Part shown: positions 48,221 through 57,303 of the stretch, piece by piece | Layout: each line of letters opens with the position of its first letter | How positions within the stretch are numbered: position 1 is the first letter of the stretch | Origin: Mycolicibacterium elephantis DSM 44368 | GTDB taxonomy: Bacteria > Actinomycetota > Actinomycetes > Mycobacteriales > Mycobacteriaceae | Assembly: GCF_004014805.1 (NCBI RefSeq) | Contig: NZ_ATDN01000019.1 | Span: forward strand, 1 to 64,000 | Direction of reading: 5' to 3' | Length of the DNA: 64,000 nt | Program-made: the position numbers and the translations under genes | The notes under the pieces: generated by a model | What the model saw: the letters and a program-made list of their open reading frames with translations, nothing else | The model's database searches: none | Told to the model about the DNA's origin: nothing

Positions 48221-48222
48221 GG

Positions 48223-49698
48223 CTAGTTGACGCACTGCGGGTCATCGGAGCCCGCGGTGATGATCGTGGGTGGTGGCGGGGTGGCGTCGGTCGAGCCCGC
48301 CGATCCGACGGCAAGGGTGTCGTAGGTGCTCAGCGTCGGATCGGTGCCGTCCAGGCCGGAGCCGGGCCCGGTGTAGTCGTCGGCAAGCACCACCCGTACG
48401 GTGCCCGGCGCGACCGAAGGGTCCTCGACGAGCGGCAGCTCGCCGAGGTCGCGGGAAACCGCTTGGGCGCCAAGGTCGTCGGTGCGTGCGGCCTGCACCT
48501 GGCTGCCGCCCGGCGGGGCGCCTTCGTGGTTTCCGGTGAGGCCCCGGGTGAAGCCCTTGTTGGCCAGCACCTGGGAGACCGCCGCGGCCAGGCCGTTGAC
48601 GTCGGTGGCGTTGATGACGTCGACGGTGGTCTTGTCCGGCGTGTACGCCAGCTCCTCGGTCTTACCTTCGTCCTGATCGGTCAGCAGGCCGGCCACCCAC
48701 TCCTTGACCGCGGCCGGATCCACCCGCACCACGCTCTGCATGCCGTCGTCGCTCCAGCCGTTCTCCTGCAGCCAGGGGATGGTGGCGAAGGCGACGTTGC
48801 CGGCCGCGAGGTTCTGCAGCTGTTCGGCGAATTCCATTACGTCCCAACCGTCGGACAGCACCACCGAGCGTTGTACGGCATCCTCCAACCGGTTCAGTGT
48901 CGCCGGGCTGGACAGCGTCTTGCCCGAGATCACCTCGTGGGCAAGGGAAGCCATCACCGCCTGCTGGCGGGTGACCCGGTCCAGGTCGCCACGCGGCAGA
49001 TCGTGGCGCTGGCGGACGAAGCTCAGCGCCTGTGGGCCGTTGAGCTTCTGCCAGCCCGCGGGAAAGTCTGCCCCCGAGAGGGGTTCGTACACAGCTTCTT
49101 TCAGGCACACATCGACACCGCCCAAGGCGTCGGTGATCAACGAGAAGCCGAGCAGTCCGATCTCGGCGTAGTGGTCGACGGTGACACCGGTGAGGTTGGC
49201 GACGGTCTTGATCAGCGCCTCACGTCCGGCCTCGGCGGCCAGCGGCTCGGCTTCCGCCGGGTCCATGCCCTTGACTTCGACGAGGTCTTTCATCTTCTCC
49301 AGGTGCACCGACCCGTACACGCCGTTGATCTTCATCTTGCCCACGCCGGGCGCCGCCACGTAGGAGTCGCGGGGGATCGAGATCGCCGTCGCGGACTTCC
49401 CGTTGTTGGGCACCCGCACCAGGATGATGGTGTCGGTGTTGGTGGCTTCGTCGTCGCCTGCGCGCAGCATGGCCAGTTCTTCCTGCGACAACGGGTTGCC
49501 GTGGGCGTCGGTGCGGCTGTCCATGCCGACCAACAGGATGTCGATCGCACCGTCCTCGCCGCCCTCGCCGAGCGCGACCGAGGAGATCTGGTTGATTCCG
49601 GCTTCGAACGCGCGGATCTTGCCCCAGGCGGCGCCGGTACCGATCACGACCAACAATGCCGCTGACACGGCGATGACACGAAGCGTGCGCGCGGGCAT
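48223..49698 (-). CDS. LytR-CpsA-Psr ligase (Lcp1-like) for arabinogalactan attachment
   Basis: A 491-residue membrane-anchored phosphotransferase. The N-terminal helix is RVIAVSAALLVVIGTGAAWG; the LCP domain spans about residues 50-270 with DILLVGMDSRTDAHGNPLSQ, DTIILVRVPNNGKSATAISI, PRDSYV and FVRQRHDLPRGDLDRVTRQQ (conserved Arg and Asp); a LytR_C domain is at about 360-450 (TTVDVINATDVNGLAAAVSQ). In mycobacteria the orthologue (Rv3267, Lcp1) joins arabinogalactan to peptidoglycan. It diverges from rmlD, which makes the rhamnose donor for the same linkage unit. Confidence 0.92.
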   Translation of the reverse strand: MPARTLRVIAVSAALLVVIGTGAAWGKIRAFEAGINQISSVALGEGGEDGAIDILLVGMDSRTDAHGNPLSQEELAMLRAGDDEATNTDTIILVRVPNNGKSATAISIPRDSYVAAPGVGKMKINGVYGSVHLEKMKDLVEVKGMDPAEAEPLAAEAGREALIKTVANLTGVTVDHYAEIGLLGFSLITDALGGVDVCLKEAVYEPLSGADFPAGWQKLNGPQALSFVRQRHDLPRGDLDRVTRQQAVMASLAHEVISGKTLSSPATLNRLEDAVQRSVVLSDGWDVMEFAEQLQNLAAGNVAFATIPWLQENGWSDDGMQSVVRVDPAAVKEWVAGLLTDQDEGKTEELAYTPDKTTVDVINATDVNGLAAAVSQVLANKGFTRGLTGNHEGAPPGGSQVQAARTDDLGAQAVSRDLGELPLVEDPSVAPGTVRVVLADDYTGPGSGLDGTDPTLSTYDTLAVGSAGSTDATPPPPTIITAGSDDPQCVN

Positions 49699-49765
49699 CA
49701 GCCCAGGTTACTGGCGAGACCGCCGCATCGGCGGTAGCGCGCATCGGCGTGCCAGACTCGAGACC

Positions 49766-50641
49766 GTGGCTGAGCGCAACTGGGACCGAATCGTCATACC
49801 CGGGGCCGGCGGCATGGTCGGCCGCGTCTTGGCAGCTCAGGCCCGCCGGGAGGGACGCGAGGTGCTGGCGCTGACGTCGGCGCGGTGCGACATCACCGAT
49901 CCGGCCGCCGTGACGCGCGTCATCGAACCCGGCGACGTGGTGATCAGCTGCGCCGCCTACACCAAGGTCGACGCCGCCGAGGCCGAACCGGAGCGCGCCC
50001 ATGCCGTCAACGCCGTAGGCCCGGGCAACCTCGCACGCGCCTGCGCCGCGGCGGGCGCGCGGCTCATCCACATCTCCACCGACTATGTGTTCTCCGGCAC
50101 ACAGCGGCGGCCCTATGAGATCGACGACGAGACCGGTCCGCTGAGCGTGTACGGGCGCACCAAGCTGGCGGGGGAGTCGGCGGTGCTCGAGGCCCTGCCC
50201 GGTGCCCACGTGGTCCGCACCGCGTGGGTGTACGAGGGCGGCGACGGAGGCGATTTCGTGGCCGTCATGCGGCGACTGGCCGCAGGCGATCAGCCGGTCG
50301 AGGTGGTGGCCGACCAGATCGGTTCCCCCACGTATGTCGCGGACCTGGCCACCGCGTTGTTGGAGGTGGCCGACGGCGACATCGCCGCGCCCGTGCTGCA
50401 CGCCGCCAACGAGGGCGAGGCCAGCCGCTTCGAACAGGCGCAGGCGGTGTTCGAGGCCGTCGGCGCCGATCCGGCGCGGGTGCGTCCCGTCAGCTCGGAG
50501 CGGCACCCGCGCCCGGCGCCCCGCCCGCCGTACTCGGCGCTGTCCGGGCGGCGGTCCGCCGAGGCCGGGCTCACCCCGCTGCGGCCCTGGCGGGACGCGC
50601 TGACCTCGGCGCTCGACGCGCACGGTGTGGCGGCCGGATAA
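49766..50641 (+). CDS. rmlD: dTDP-4-dehydrorhamnose reductase RmlD
   Basis: A 291-residue SDR that makes dTDP-L-rhamnose, the donor for the arabinogalactan linker. The nucleotide site is IVIPGAGGMVGRVLAAQARR, the catalytic Thr/Tyr/Lys are in HISTDYVFSGTQRRPYEIDD and LSVYGRTKLAGESAV, and VVADQIGSPTYVADLATALL is typical. GTG at 49766. It is followed 10 bases later by the rhamnosyltransferase gene, so donor synthesis and use are co-expressed. Confidence 0.93.
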   Translation: MAERNWDRIVIPGAGGMVGRVLAAQARREGREVLALTSARCDITDPAAVTRVIEPGDVVISCAAYTKVDAAEAEPERAHAVNAVGPGNLARACAAAGARLIHISTDYVFSGTQRRPYEIDDETGPLSVYGRTKLAGESAVLEALPGAHVVRTAWVYEGGDGGDFVAVMRRLAAGDQPVEVVADQIGSPTYVADLATALLEVADGDIAAPVLHAANEGEASRFEQAQAVFEAVGADPARVRPVSSERHPRPAPRPPYSALSGRRSAEAGLTPLRPWRDALTSALDAHGVAAG

Positions 50642-50651
50642 CCTCTAGACC

Positions 50652-51545
50652 GTGAGTGACGAACTGGTGGTCGTCACGGTGACGTATTCGCCGGGACCCC
50701 ATCTCGACCGGTTTCTGGCGTCGCTGTCGCATGCCACCGACCGGCCGGTCACGGTCATCATGGCCGACAACGGCTCCACCGACGGCGCCCCGGAGGAGGC
50801 GCTCGAGCGCTACCCCAACGTGCGGTTGCTGCCCACCGGGGCGAACCTGGGCTACGGCACCGCGGTGAACCGTGCCGTCGACGAGTACCTGAAAGAGGGT
50901 GCGGCGGCGTCCTATTCGGACTTCTTCGTGGTCGCCAACCCCGACGTGCAGTGGGGTCCACGCAGCATCGACATCCTGCTGGAGGCCGCCGCGCGGTGGC
51001 CGCGCGCCGGTGCGCTGGGCCCGCTGATCCGCGACCCCGACGGGTCGGTGTATCCGTCGGCGCGGCACCTGCCCAGCCTGGTGCGCGGCGGCATGCACGC
51101 GGTCGTCGGCCCGGTGTGGCGGTCCAATCCGTGGACGGCCGCCTACCGGCAGGAGCGACAAGAGCCCAGCGAACGTCCGGTCGGCTGGCTGTCGGGATCG
51201 TGCCTGTTGCTGAGAAGGGCCGCTTTCGACGAGATCTCCGGTTTCGACGAGCGCTATTTCATGTACATGGAGGACGTCGACCTGGGTGATCGCCTCGGAA
51301 AGGCCGGCTGGCAGAACGTATACGTGCCCTCCGCGGAGATTTTGCACGATAAGGGCCACGCGGCCGGTCGGGATCCGGCCCGCAACTTGGCTGCCCACCA
51401 CACCAGCACATACACTTTCCTCGCGGATCGGTATTCGAGGTGGTGGCAGGGGCCGCTGCGATGGACCATCCGGGGGGCGCTCGCGGCGCGAGGCGGGTTG
51501 GTGGTACGCAACTCTGCACGCAACCGGCGGAAAGGACGGCCTTAG
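50652..51545 (+). CDS. wbbL: Rhamnosyltransferase WbbL
   Basis: A 297-residue GT2 enzyme that adds L-rhamnose to decaprenyl-PP-GlcNAc, forming the arabinogalactan linker. It has VVVTVTYSPGPHLDRFLASL at the start, the nucleotide-binding VIMADNGSTDGAPEEAL, a DXD-like FFVVANPDVQWGP, the acceptor loop GWLSGSCLLLRRAAFDEISG and the catalytic ED in YFMYMEDVDLGDRLG. It is an essential step in mycobacteria. GTG start. The next gene begins one base after the stop. Confidence 0.94.
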   Translation: MSDELVVVTVTYSPGPHLDRFLASLSHATDRPVTVIMADNGSTDGAPEEALERYPNVRLLPTGANLGYGTAVNRAVDEYLKEGAAASYSDFFVVANPDVQWGPRSIDILLEAAARWPRAGALGPLIRDPDGSVYPSARHLPSLVRGGMHAVVGPVWRSNPWTAAYRQERQEPSERPVGWLSGSCLLLRRAAFDEISGFDERYFMYMEDVDLGDRLGKAGWQNVYVPSAEILHDKGHAAGRDPARNLAAHHTSTYTFLADRYSRWWQGPLRWTIRGALAARGGLVVRNSARNRRKGRP

Positions 51546-51546
51546 C

Positions 51547-52623
51547 GTGAATCCGGCAGAGGTGGACGCCGTCGTCCTGGTCGGCGGGCTCGGTACGCGG
51601 CTGCGGCCGTTGACGCTTTCGGCGCCCAAGCCGATGTTGCCCACGGCGGGCCTGCCCTTTCTGACACACCTATTGTCCCGCATCGCCCAAGCCGGCATCG
51701 AGCACGTGGTGCTCGGCACCTCCTACAAGGCCGCGGTCTTCGAGTCGGAGTTCGGCGATGGCTCCAAGCTGGGTCTGCAGATCGAGTACGTCGTGGAGGA
51801 GCAGCCGATGGGCACCGGCGGCGGCATCGCCAACGTGGCGCCAAGGCTGCGCCACGACACCGCCCTGGTGTTCAACGGCGACGTGCTGTCCGGCGCCGAT
51901 CTGCGTGCGCTGCTGAACAGCCACGAGGAGAACAACGCCGACGTCACCCTGCACCTGGTGCGGGTGGGCGATCCCCGCGCGTTCGGGTGCGTGCCGACCG
52001 ACGCCGACGGGCGGGTCACCGCGTTCCTGGAGAAGACGCAGGATCCGCCGACCGACCAGATCAACGCCGGCTGCTATGTGTTCAACCGCGAGGTGATCGA
52101 GCGCATCCCCAAGGGGCGGGCGCTTTCGGTGGAGCGCGAGGTGTTTCCCGGGCTGCTGGCCGACGGGCTGCGGATCTGCGGCTACGTCGACAACACCTAC
52201 TGGCGCGACATGGGCACCCCCGAGGACTTCGTGCGCGGGTCGGCCGACCTGGTGCGCGGTATCGCGCCGTCGCCCGCGCTCGGCGGGCACCGCGGCGAGG
52301 AACTCGTGCACGACGGCGCGAGCGTGGCGCCCGGCGCCCTGCTGATCGGCGGCACGGTCGTCGGGCGCGGCGCGGAGATCGCCGGCGGCGCACGGCTGGA
52401 CGGGGCGGTGATCTTCGACGGCGCGAAGGTCGGCGCCGGTGCGGTGATCGAACGCTCGATCATCGGGTTCGGCGCCCGCATCGGGCCGCGCGCGCTGATC
52501 CGCGACGGGGTGATCGGCGACGGCGCCGACATCGGTGCACGCTGCGAGCTGTTGCGCGGTGCGCGGGTCTGGCCGGGGGTCACGATTCCCGACGGCGGCA
52601 TCCGCTACTCGACCGATGTCTAA
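51547..52623 (+). CDS. manC: Mannose-1-phosphate guanylyltransferase (GDP-mannose pyrophosphorylase)
   Basis: A 358-residue nucleotidyltransferase that makes GDP-mannose from GTP and mannose-1-phosphate. The N-terminal domain has DAVVLVGGLGTRLRPLTLSA and PKPMLPTAGLPFL with the catalytic Arg and Lys, LVFNGDVLSGADL with the metal Asp, and TDQINAGCYVFNREVIERIP. A left-handed beta-helix follows from about residue 260 (GGTVVGRGAEIAGGARLDGA). GTG start one base after wbbL. Orthologue of M. tuberculosis Rv3264c, which is called manB in some annotations. Confidence 0.93.
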   Translation: MNPAEVDAVVLVGGLGTRLRPLTLSAPKPMLPTAGLPFLTHLLSRIAQAGIEHVVLGTSYKAAVFESEFGDGSKLGLQIEYVVEEQPMGTGGGIANVAPRLRHDTALVFNGDVLSGADLRALLNSHEENNADVTLHLVRVGDPRAFGCVPTDADGRVTAFLEKTQDPPTDQINAGCYVFNREVIERIPKGRALSVEREVFPGLLADGLRICGYVDNTYWRDMGTPEDFVRGSADLVRGIAPSPALGGHRGEELVHDGASVAPGALLIGGTVVGRGAEIAGGARLDGAVIFDGAKVGAGAVIERSIIGFGARIGPRALIRDGVIGDGADIGARCELLRGARVWPGVTIPDGGIRYSTDV

Positions 52624-52630
52624 AACATGC

Positions 52631-52679
52631 GATTTCGGTGCGCTAACGCTCGCTGAGCGCTCGTTTGCGCGCCGAAATC
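52631..52679. repeat. Intergenic palindrome, family B, copy 2
   Basis: Arms of 13 bases, GATTTCGGTGCGC (52631-52643) and GCGCGCCGAAATC (52667-52679), differ from a perfect match by one G-T pair; the 23-base centre has further inverted symmetry (AACG and CGTT ends). It lies between the convergent pyrophosphorylase and NUDIX genes and covers the NUDIX stop. The same element occurs at 9020-9068. Confidence 0.72.
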
Positions 52680-53194
52680 ACCAATTGGGTGAGCCCGAAG
52701 TCGCAGTCGTCGGGCAGGGCGTCCAGTGGCCACCAGCGCAGGGCCAACGACTCGTCGCTGCAGGCGATTTCGGCACCCTCCGGTGCGTGCACGATGAACT
52801 GCATGTCGAGGTGGCGCGTCGGCACGCCCAGCGAGCAGGTGACGGGGTGCACATGCAGCGCGGCCAGCACGGGATCGATTCGCAGCCCGTCGATTCCGGA
52901 CTCCTCGGCGGCCTCGCGCAGCGCGGCGGCGACGATGGTGTCGTCGGTCGGCTCGCAATGCCCGCCCAGCTGCAGCCAGCGCCCGACCCGCGGGTGCAGC
53001 GTCAGCAGCGCCTTGCTTCCGGTGTGATCGAGAACCAGCGCCGAACCGGTGACGTGCCCCGGCACGCACTCGCGCAGGCAGCCGTCGGGCCGGGCGGCCA
53101 GAAACGCCAGCACCGCGTGGCGCAGCGTGTCCTGCCCGGGGTCGGGGGCCCGCCAACCGCGCAGCGTCTCCACGGCCGAGGCGTGCAGGCTCAT
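52643..53194 (-). CDS. NUDIX hydrolase
   Basis: A 183-residue NUDIX protein that hydrolyses a nucleoside diphosphate derivative. The NUDIX box is [20 protein letters not shown] followed by EAAEESGI; the essential REXXEE Glu residues are kept, while the first Glu of the box is Asp. N- and C-terminal parts ([20 protein letters not shown]) fit a DIPP/ADP-ribose pyrophosphatase type. The ATG overlaps the fbiB stop by four bases, so it is the last gene of fbiA-fbiB-nudix. The substrate is unknown; a link to F420 is only contextual. Confidence 0.86.
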   Translation of the reverse strand: MSLHASAVETLRGWRAPDPGQDTLRHAVLAFLAARPDGCLRECVPGHVTGSALVLDHTGSKALLTLHPRVGRWLQLGGHCEPTDDTIVAAALREAAEESGIDGLRIDPVLAALHVHPVTCSLGVPTRHLDMQFIVHAPEGAEIACSDESLALRWWPLDALPDDCDFGLTQLVISARKRALSER

Positions 53195-54540
53195 TTGCGC
53201 ACCAACAGTCCGTCGGTGGGGACGGGATCGCGGGGCCCGGACGGCGCCGAGCCTTCTTCGGGATAGCCGATGGCGATGGCGCCCAACGGTTCCCAGTCGC
53301 CGGGCAACTTGAGCGCGTCGCGCACCAGGTCGGGCGCGAAGATCGTCGAGCCGATCCAGCAGCTGCCGACGCCGCGCACCGCCAACGCCACCAGCAGTGC
53401 CTGTACCGCGGCGCCGGCGGCGACGGTGAACATGGTTTGTTCGGCCGCGGTGCGTTCGGCATCGGGATAGCTGTGCGCGCCGTCGGGAACCATGAACGGG
53501 ATCACGACATCGGGTGCGTCATAGAGAATCTGGCCGCGGGCGACGCGGCGCTCGACGGCGTCGGCGGAGCGGCCGTCGCCGCGGAGGTCGGCGCGCCACT
53601 TGTCTTTCATCCGGTCCAGAAGCGCCACGCGGCGGGCACGGTCCTGCAACCAGACGAACCGCACGGGACGCGTGTGGTGGGGCGCGGGGGCGGTGAGCGC
53701 CTCGGCGACGGCGGCCTCGATGAGGTCGCCGGCCACGGGTTCGTCGCCGAACCGGCGTACCGACCTGCGCAGCAGCTGGGCCTGGCTGCGGCCGAGAGCG
53801 ATCGCCTCCTCCGTGCCCAGCCAGAACAGGTCGTCCTCCCCCGGGCGCAGCAGGATCCGCGCGGTGGATCCGTCGTCGCGCAGCGACAGGCCGCGCACCA
53901 CCGCGACCGGGATGTCGGTGAGCTTGCCCTTCACCAGATCGGCTGCGGCGGCGATCTCGTCGGCGACGGCGATCTCGGTGACGATCAACTCGTTGCCGTG
54001 CCGGTCGCGCGCACCGGCATAGCCGTGCAGCACGGTGAGCCCCGCGGCGCCGATCGCGGCGTCGATCTGACCCTTGCGCCACGCGCGGCCCATGGTGTCG
54101 GTGATCACGACCCCGACGGTGACGCCGAGCCGGTCGCGCAGCCCGTCGCGCAACGCGGCCGCGCTGCCGTCGGGGTCGACCGGCAGCAGCGCCAACTCCG
54201 TCGCTGCGACGTTGGAGCCGTCCACCCCCGCCGCCGCCTGGATCAGCCCCAGCGCGTTCTCGGTGATCATGGTGCGGCCCTTGCGGGCCAGTACCCGAAC
54301 AGCTTCCGCATCGACGAGCTTGCGCCGCAACGCATCTCGTTCGTCCGGGTCAGACGGTGCGGCGACGACACGGCCCTCACACTTGGACACCACCTTGCTG
54401 GTGACCACGAGGATGTCGTTGTCGCGCAACCACGGCGCCGCGGCGGCGATCGCCGCGGCCAGGTCGTCGCCCGCCCGGAACTGCGGCAGCCCGGGCACGG
54501 GTAGGAGCTCGACGGCGGCCGCGGAGCCGTGCTCGGTCAC
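53191..54540 (-). CDS. fbiB: Bifunctional F420 biosynthesis protein FbiB
   Basis: A 449-residue enzyme that adds the gamma-linked glutamate tail to F420-0 and, through its C-terminal FMN-binding nitroreductase-like domain, reduces dehydro-F420-0. The N-domain (CofE) begins [20 protein letters not shown] with [16 protein letters not shown] and [20 protein letters not shown]; the C-domain starts near residue 250 with [20 protein letters not shown] and contains [23 protein letters not shown] at 54540 overlaps the fbiA stop (GTGA); an upstream start would be shadow sequence. Confidence 0.94.
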   Translation of the reverse strand: MTEHGSAAAVELLPVPGLPQFRAGDDLAAAIAAAAPWLRDNDILVVTSKVVSKCEGRVVAAPSDPDERDALRRKLVDAEAVRVLARKGRTMITENALGLIQAAAGVDGSNVAATELALLPVDPDGSAAALRDGLRDRLGVTVGVVITDTMGRAWRKGQIDAAIGAAGLTVLHGYAGARDRHGNELIVTEIAVADEIAAAADLVKGKLTDIPVAVVRGLSLRDDGSTARILLRPGEDDLFWLGTEEAIALGRSQAQLLRRSVRRFGDEPVAGDLIEAAVAEALTAPAPHHTRPVRFVWLQDRARRVALLDRMKDKWRADLRGDGRSADAVERRVARGQILYDAPDVVIPFMVPDGAHSYPDAERTAAEQTMFTVAAGAAVQALLVALAVRGVGSCWIGSTIFAPDLVRDALKLPGDWEPLGAIAIGYPEEGSAPSGPRDPVPTDGLLVRK

Positions 54541-55517
54541 GGTTTCACGCCCGCCAGATCCAAGCCGGCACGCACCATTTCGGCCGTCGCCGCAGGATCC
54601 TTCATCAGCAGGGGCACCGCGCGCACCTCGACGCCGTCGATCTCGGCGTGATCTCCCTCGTGCACCAGCCAGCCGTCGAGTATGCCGACCTTCGAACGTG
54701 CACCGAAATACTGGCCGATCGCTTCGGAGGTACTCTGCACCCCGATCACCGACAGGCATTCATCGGCCATGCCGCGCAACGGTTTTCCGCCGATAACGGG
54801 GGAGTAGCCGATGACCCGCGCCGGCGTCGCGCGCAACGCGGCGCGGACCCCCGGCACGGCGAGGATCGCGCCGATGCTGACCACCGGGTTCGACGGTGCC
54901 AGCAGCACGACGTCGGCCGTCTCGATCGCTTCGGTGACTCCGGGCCCCGCGGTCGCTTGGTCGGCGCCGACGAACGCGAAGCTGTGGGTCTGCACCTTCG
55001 CGCGGTAGCGCACCCACCACTCCTGGAAGTGGATCGCGCGCTTCTCGCCGTCGCTGGGATCGGTGATGACGACGTGGGTTTCGCTGCGGTCGTCGGTGAC
55101 CGGCAGTAGCCGGGCACCCGGTGACCACCGCCGGCACAGCGCCTCGGTGACCTGCGACAGCGGGTAGCCCGCCCGCAGCATCTGGCTGCGCACCAGATGG
55201 GTGGCCAGGTCGCGGTCGCCCAGCCCGAACCAGTCCGGCTGCACGCCGTAGGCCGCGAGTTCCTCCTTGGCATTCCAGGTTTCGTCGCGGTGGCCCCAGC
55301 CCCGGTCGGGGTCGATACCGCCGCCCAGGGTGTACATGCAGGTGTCGAGGTCCGGGCAGATGCGCACGCCGAACATCCAGGCGTCGTCTCCGACGTTGAC
55401 GATCGCGGTCAACTCGTCGGCGGTGTTGTCGCCGAATTGGCCAAGCCCGAGAAGATGCTGTACACCCAACAGGAACCGCGCTCCGCCGACGCCGCCGACC
55501 AGAACCGTGACCTTCAC
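54537..55517 (-). CDS. fbiA: F420 biosynthesis transferase FbiA (CofD family)
   Basis: A 326-residue enzyme that joins the 7,8-didemethyl-8-hydroxy-5-deazariboflavin (Fo) core with the phosphoenolpyruvyl or phospholactyl unit from its GDP-activated form, giving (dehydro-)F420-0. The N-terminus [20 protein letters not shown] is the CofD nucleotide loop; [20 protein letters not shown] and [20 protein letters not shown] are further family blocks. It is followed by fbiB with overlap and diverges from whiB2. Confidence 0.95.
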   Translation of the reverse strand: MKVTVLVGGVGGARFLLGVQHLLGLGQFGDNTADELTAIVNVGDDAWMFGVRICPDLDTCMYTLGGGIDPDRGWGHRDETWNAKEELAAYGVQPDWFGLGDRDLATHLVRSQMLRAGYPLSQVTEALCRRWSPGARLLPVTDDRSETHVVITDPSDGEKRAIHFQEWWVRYRAKVQTHSFAFVGADQATAGPGVTEAIETADVVLLAPSNPVVSIGAILAVPGVRAALRATPARVIGYSPVIGGKPLRGMADECLSVIGVQSTSEAIGQYFGARSKVGILDGWLVHEGDHAEIDGVEVRAVPLLMKDPAATAEMVRAGLDLAGVKP

Positions 55518-55640
55518 ATCGACCGAGCGTAGGCCGTCGCGGTCGGCCGGGCGCGCGCAGGCGCACCGGTGTGACAGACACGCCGATCGACGACTCGCCG
55601 ATATTCGGTCACGGAATGGTATGAATTTCTGTTCTAACGC

Positions 55641-55669
55641 TTGACCGCAGCATCTAACGCGTGTGTAAT
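55641..55669 (+). promoter_or_regulatory. SigA-type promoter of whiB2
   Basis: TTGACC (55641-55646) and TGTAAT (55664-55669) are exactly 17 bases apart. Transcription would start near 55676, leaving a leader of about 135 bases before the whiB2 ATG. A CRP-like palindrome overlaps the -10. Confidence 0.6.
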
Positions 55670-55675
55670 CACACC
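55660..55675. promoter_or_regulatory. CRP-like operator overlapping the whiB2 -10
   Basis: The 16-mer CGTGTGTAATCACACC fits the GTG-N8-CAC core of the mycobacterial CRP site TGTGA-N6-TCACA (6 of 10 defined positions) and is a nearly perfect palindrome. Bound here, a regulator would block RNA polymerase. The match is partial. Confidence 0.35.
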
Positions 55676-55812
55676 AGTGTCATTTCGCGGTTGGCCTGCC
55701 GGTTCCGGTGTCGCAGACCGAGATTCGATCACATGTTCGAATGGGATGGCCAACATCTCAACAGCGGGGGTTCTTTCAGGGGATTTTCGAGACCAGGTGA
55801 GGAGGCGGGAAG

Positions 55813-56208
55813 ATGTCTTTTGAGCAAGGCGATTTCGATCGAGTGGTTCCGTTCGACGGCCGGCTGTTCGGCTCAGTAGGCAGCGCGCCGCACACCACTA
55901 CCGGACCGGCACCGATTGAGACGCCGTCGCGTCCTCAGTTGAGCCTGGTGCCCGATCCAGTTGATGTTGTGCCGCCGTTGACTCCTGAGGACGACCTTTG
56001 GCAGGAGCGCGCCCTGTGCGCTCAAACCGATCCCGAGGCGTTCTTCCCGGAGAAGGGCGGCTCGACCCGGGAGGCCAAGCGGATCTGCCAGGGCTGCGAG
56101 GTCAAGGACGCATGCCTCGAGTACGCGCTGGCCAACGACGAACGCTTCGGCATCTGGGGCGGCTTGTCGGAGCGCGAGCGCCGCCGCCTCAAGCGCGGGA
56201 TCATCTGA
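55813..56208 (+). CDS. whiB2: WhiB-family iron-sulfur regulator WhiB2 (WhmD)
   Basis: A 131-residue [4Fe-4S] regulator needed for septum formation and division. Four cluster Cys are Cys69 (ERALCAQTDP), Cys92, Cys95 and Cys101 (RICQGCEVKDACLEYA); the turn FGIWGG and the basic end SERERRRLKRGII are also typical. About 40 residues precede the conserved core compared with the M. tuberculosis protein (89 aa in my memory). I keep the ATG at 55813 because it follows GAGGCGGGAAG, and the extra part (SFEQGDFDRVVPFDGRLFGS) looks like real coding sequence and like the longer form in fast growers. Confidence 0.94.
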   Translation: MSFEQGDFDRVVPFDGRLFGSVGSAPHTTTGPAPIETPSRPQLSLVPDPVDVVPPLTPEDDLWQERALCAQTDPEAFFPEKGGSTREAKRICQGCEVKDACLEYALANDERFGIWGGLSERERRRLKRGII

Positions 56209-56217
56209 CCGCGCGCG

Positions 56218-56688
56218 TTATCCGTCGTCGATCGTCGGGTCGATGACAGAAGGTTCGACCCCCAAATAGGTGGCCACCTGAGCCACCAGGATCTCATGGA
56301 GTAAATCACCGAGTTCGACGGTGTCTTTGGCGCGTCGCTCGATCGGCTTGCGAAACAGCACAATTCGCGCCCGGGTCGTATTGCCCCGCACATCGACACC
56401 CGCCGGGATCAGCCGGGCCAGCGCGATCGGCCCGTCGGCGACCACTTCGGGCGGCCACTGCATGGTGTCGGGATCCTTCAGTGAGATCCGCGGTATCTCG
56501 TCGACGGCCACGTCGAGGGCGGACAGCCGGTCATTCCAGCGCCGCTCGATCGGTTCGTAGGCCTCCAGCACCGCCATGTCGAATCGCTCGGCGCGACTGC
56601 GCCAGCCGGGAACGGTGGGAGGAAGCAGCGGCCCGCGCATCTCTCGGCCGCGGCGTGAACGCCGATATGCCCGTTCGGCCACGGACAC
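56218..56688 (-). CDS. Zincin-like metallopeptidase family protein
   Basis: A protein of about 156 residues, the Rv3259 type. RGPLLPPTVPGWRSRAERFD opens the conserved region, followed by RISLKDPDTMQWPPEVVADG and ARLIPAGVDVRGNTTRARIV. The C-terminal LLHEILVAQVATYLG corresponds to the metal-binding helix of the Zincin_1 family; it keeps HE but has no second His four residues later, so zinc binding is uncertain. The start is either GTG 56688 or ATG 56640; the shorter form corresponds to M. tuberculosis. It diverges from the next gene. Confidence 0.85.
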   Translation of the reverse strand: MSVAERAYRRSRRGREMRGPLLPPTVPGWRSRAERFDMAVLEAYEPIERRWNDRLSALDVAVDEIPRISLKDPDTMQWPPEVVADGPIALARLIPAGVDVRGNTTRARIVLFRKPIERRAKDTVELGDLLHEILVAQVATYLGVEPSVIDPTIDDG

Positions 56689-56771
56689 GATCGTAACGGT
56701 TGGGGATCGGCCGTCCGGGAACTGCGCGTGTCCAGCACCCCGCCGGGTGCGTCCGCGATAGCCTTCCGTGC

Positions 56772-57191
56772 GTGAACGTTCCCCGTCGCTGCTGCCGGCC
56801 CGGGTGCCCTCACTATGCGGTCGCGACGCTGACCTTCGTCTACTCGGACTCGACGGCCGTGGTAGGCCCGCTGGCGACCGCACCCGAGCCCCACTCGTGG
56901 GACCTGTGCGTCGTGCACGCCGGGCGCATCACCGCGCCGCGTGGCTGGGAGCTGGTTCGCCACGCCGGGCCGCTGCCGTCGCACCCGGACGAAGACGATC
57001 TGGTCGCGCTGGCCGAGGCGGTGCGGGAGGGACGAGACGTCGCACCGCCCGTCAACGGCGTCGCGGCCAGCTTCATCGACCCGGCCCCTGGCGCGCCCGG
57101 AGGCACGCTGGTCGCCCCGCCGCCGAAGCGACCGGGATCCACCGGACGCCGCCGGGGTCACCTGCGGGTGCTGCCCGACCCCAGCGACTAG
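56772..57191 (+). CDS. DUF3499 family protein with a Cys-rich N-terminus
   Basis: A 139-residue protein (Rv3258c type). The N-terminus VNVPRRCCRPGCPHYAVATL has a CC-x3-C cluster that, with a later CVVHAGR, forms a likely zinc-binding beta-sheet domain (TFVYSDSTAVVGPLATAPEP, HSWDLCVVHAGRITAPRGWE). The C-terminal 50 residues are proline- and arginine-rich and probably disordered. GTG at 56772 matches the start of the conserved region. It precedes the phosphomannomutase gene on the same strand by 112 bases. Function unknown. Confidence 0.88.
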   Translation: MNVPRRCCRPGCPHYAVATLTFVYSDSTAVVGPLATAPEPHSWDLCVVHAGRITAPRGWELVRHAGPLPSHPDEDDLVALAEAVREGRDVAPPVNGVAASFIDPAPGAPGGTLVAPPPKRPGSTGRRRGHLRVLPDPSD

Positions 57192-57303
57192 TCAGGGATC
57201 GGCCACCGCCAGAGTCGAGCCAGCCGCGGAGTAGCGGCCGTGCGGGCGCCGCCCGACGGCTAGGCTGGCGCCAGTAGTCCACGTCACAAGGAGTTCGTAC
57301 TTG

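Noticed and set aside
52643..53194. NUDIX protein as catalytically dead
   Set aside because: The first Glu of the box is Asp, but REXXEE and the final G are intact; this variation occurs in active members.
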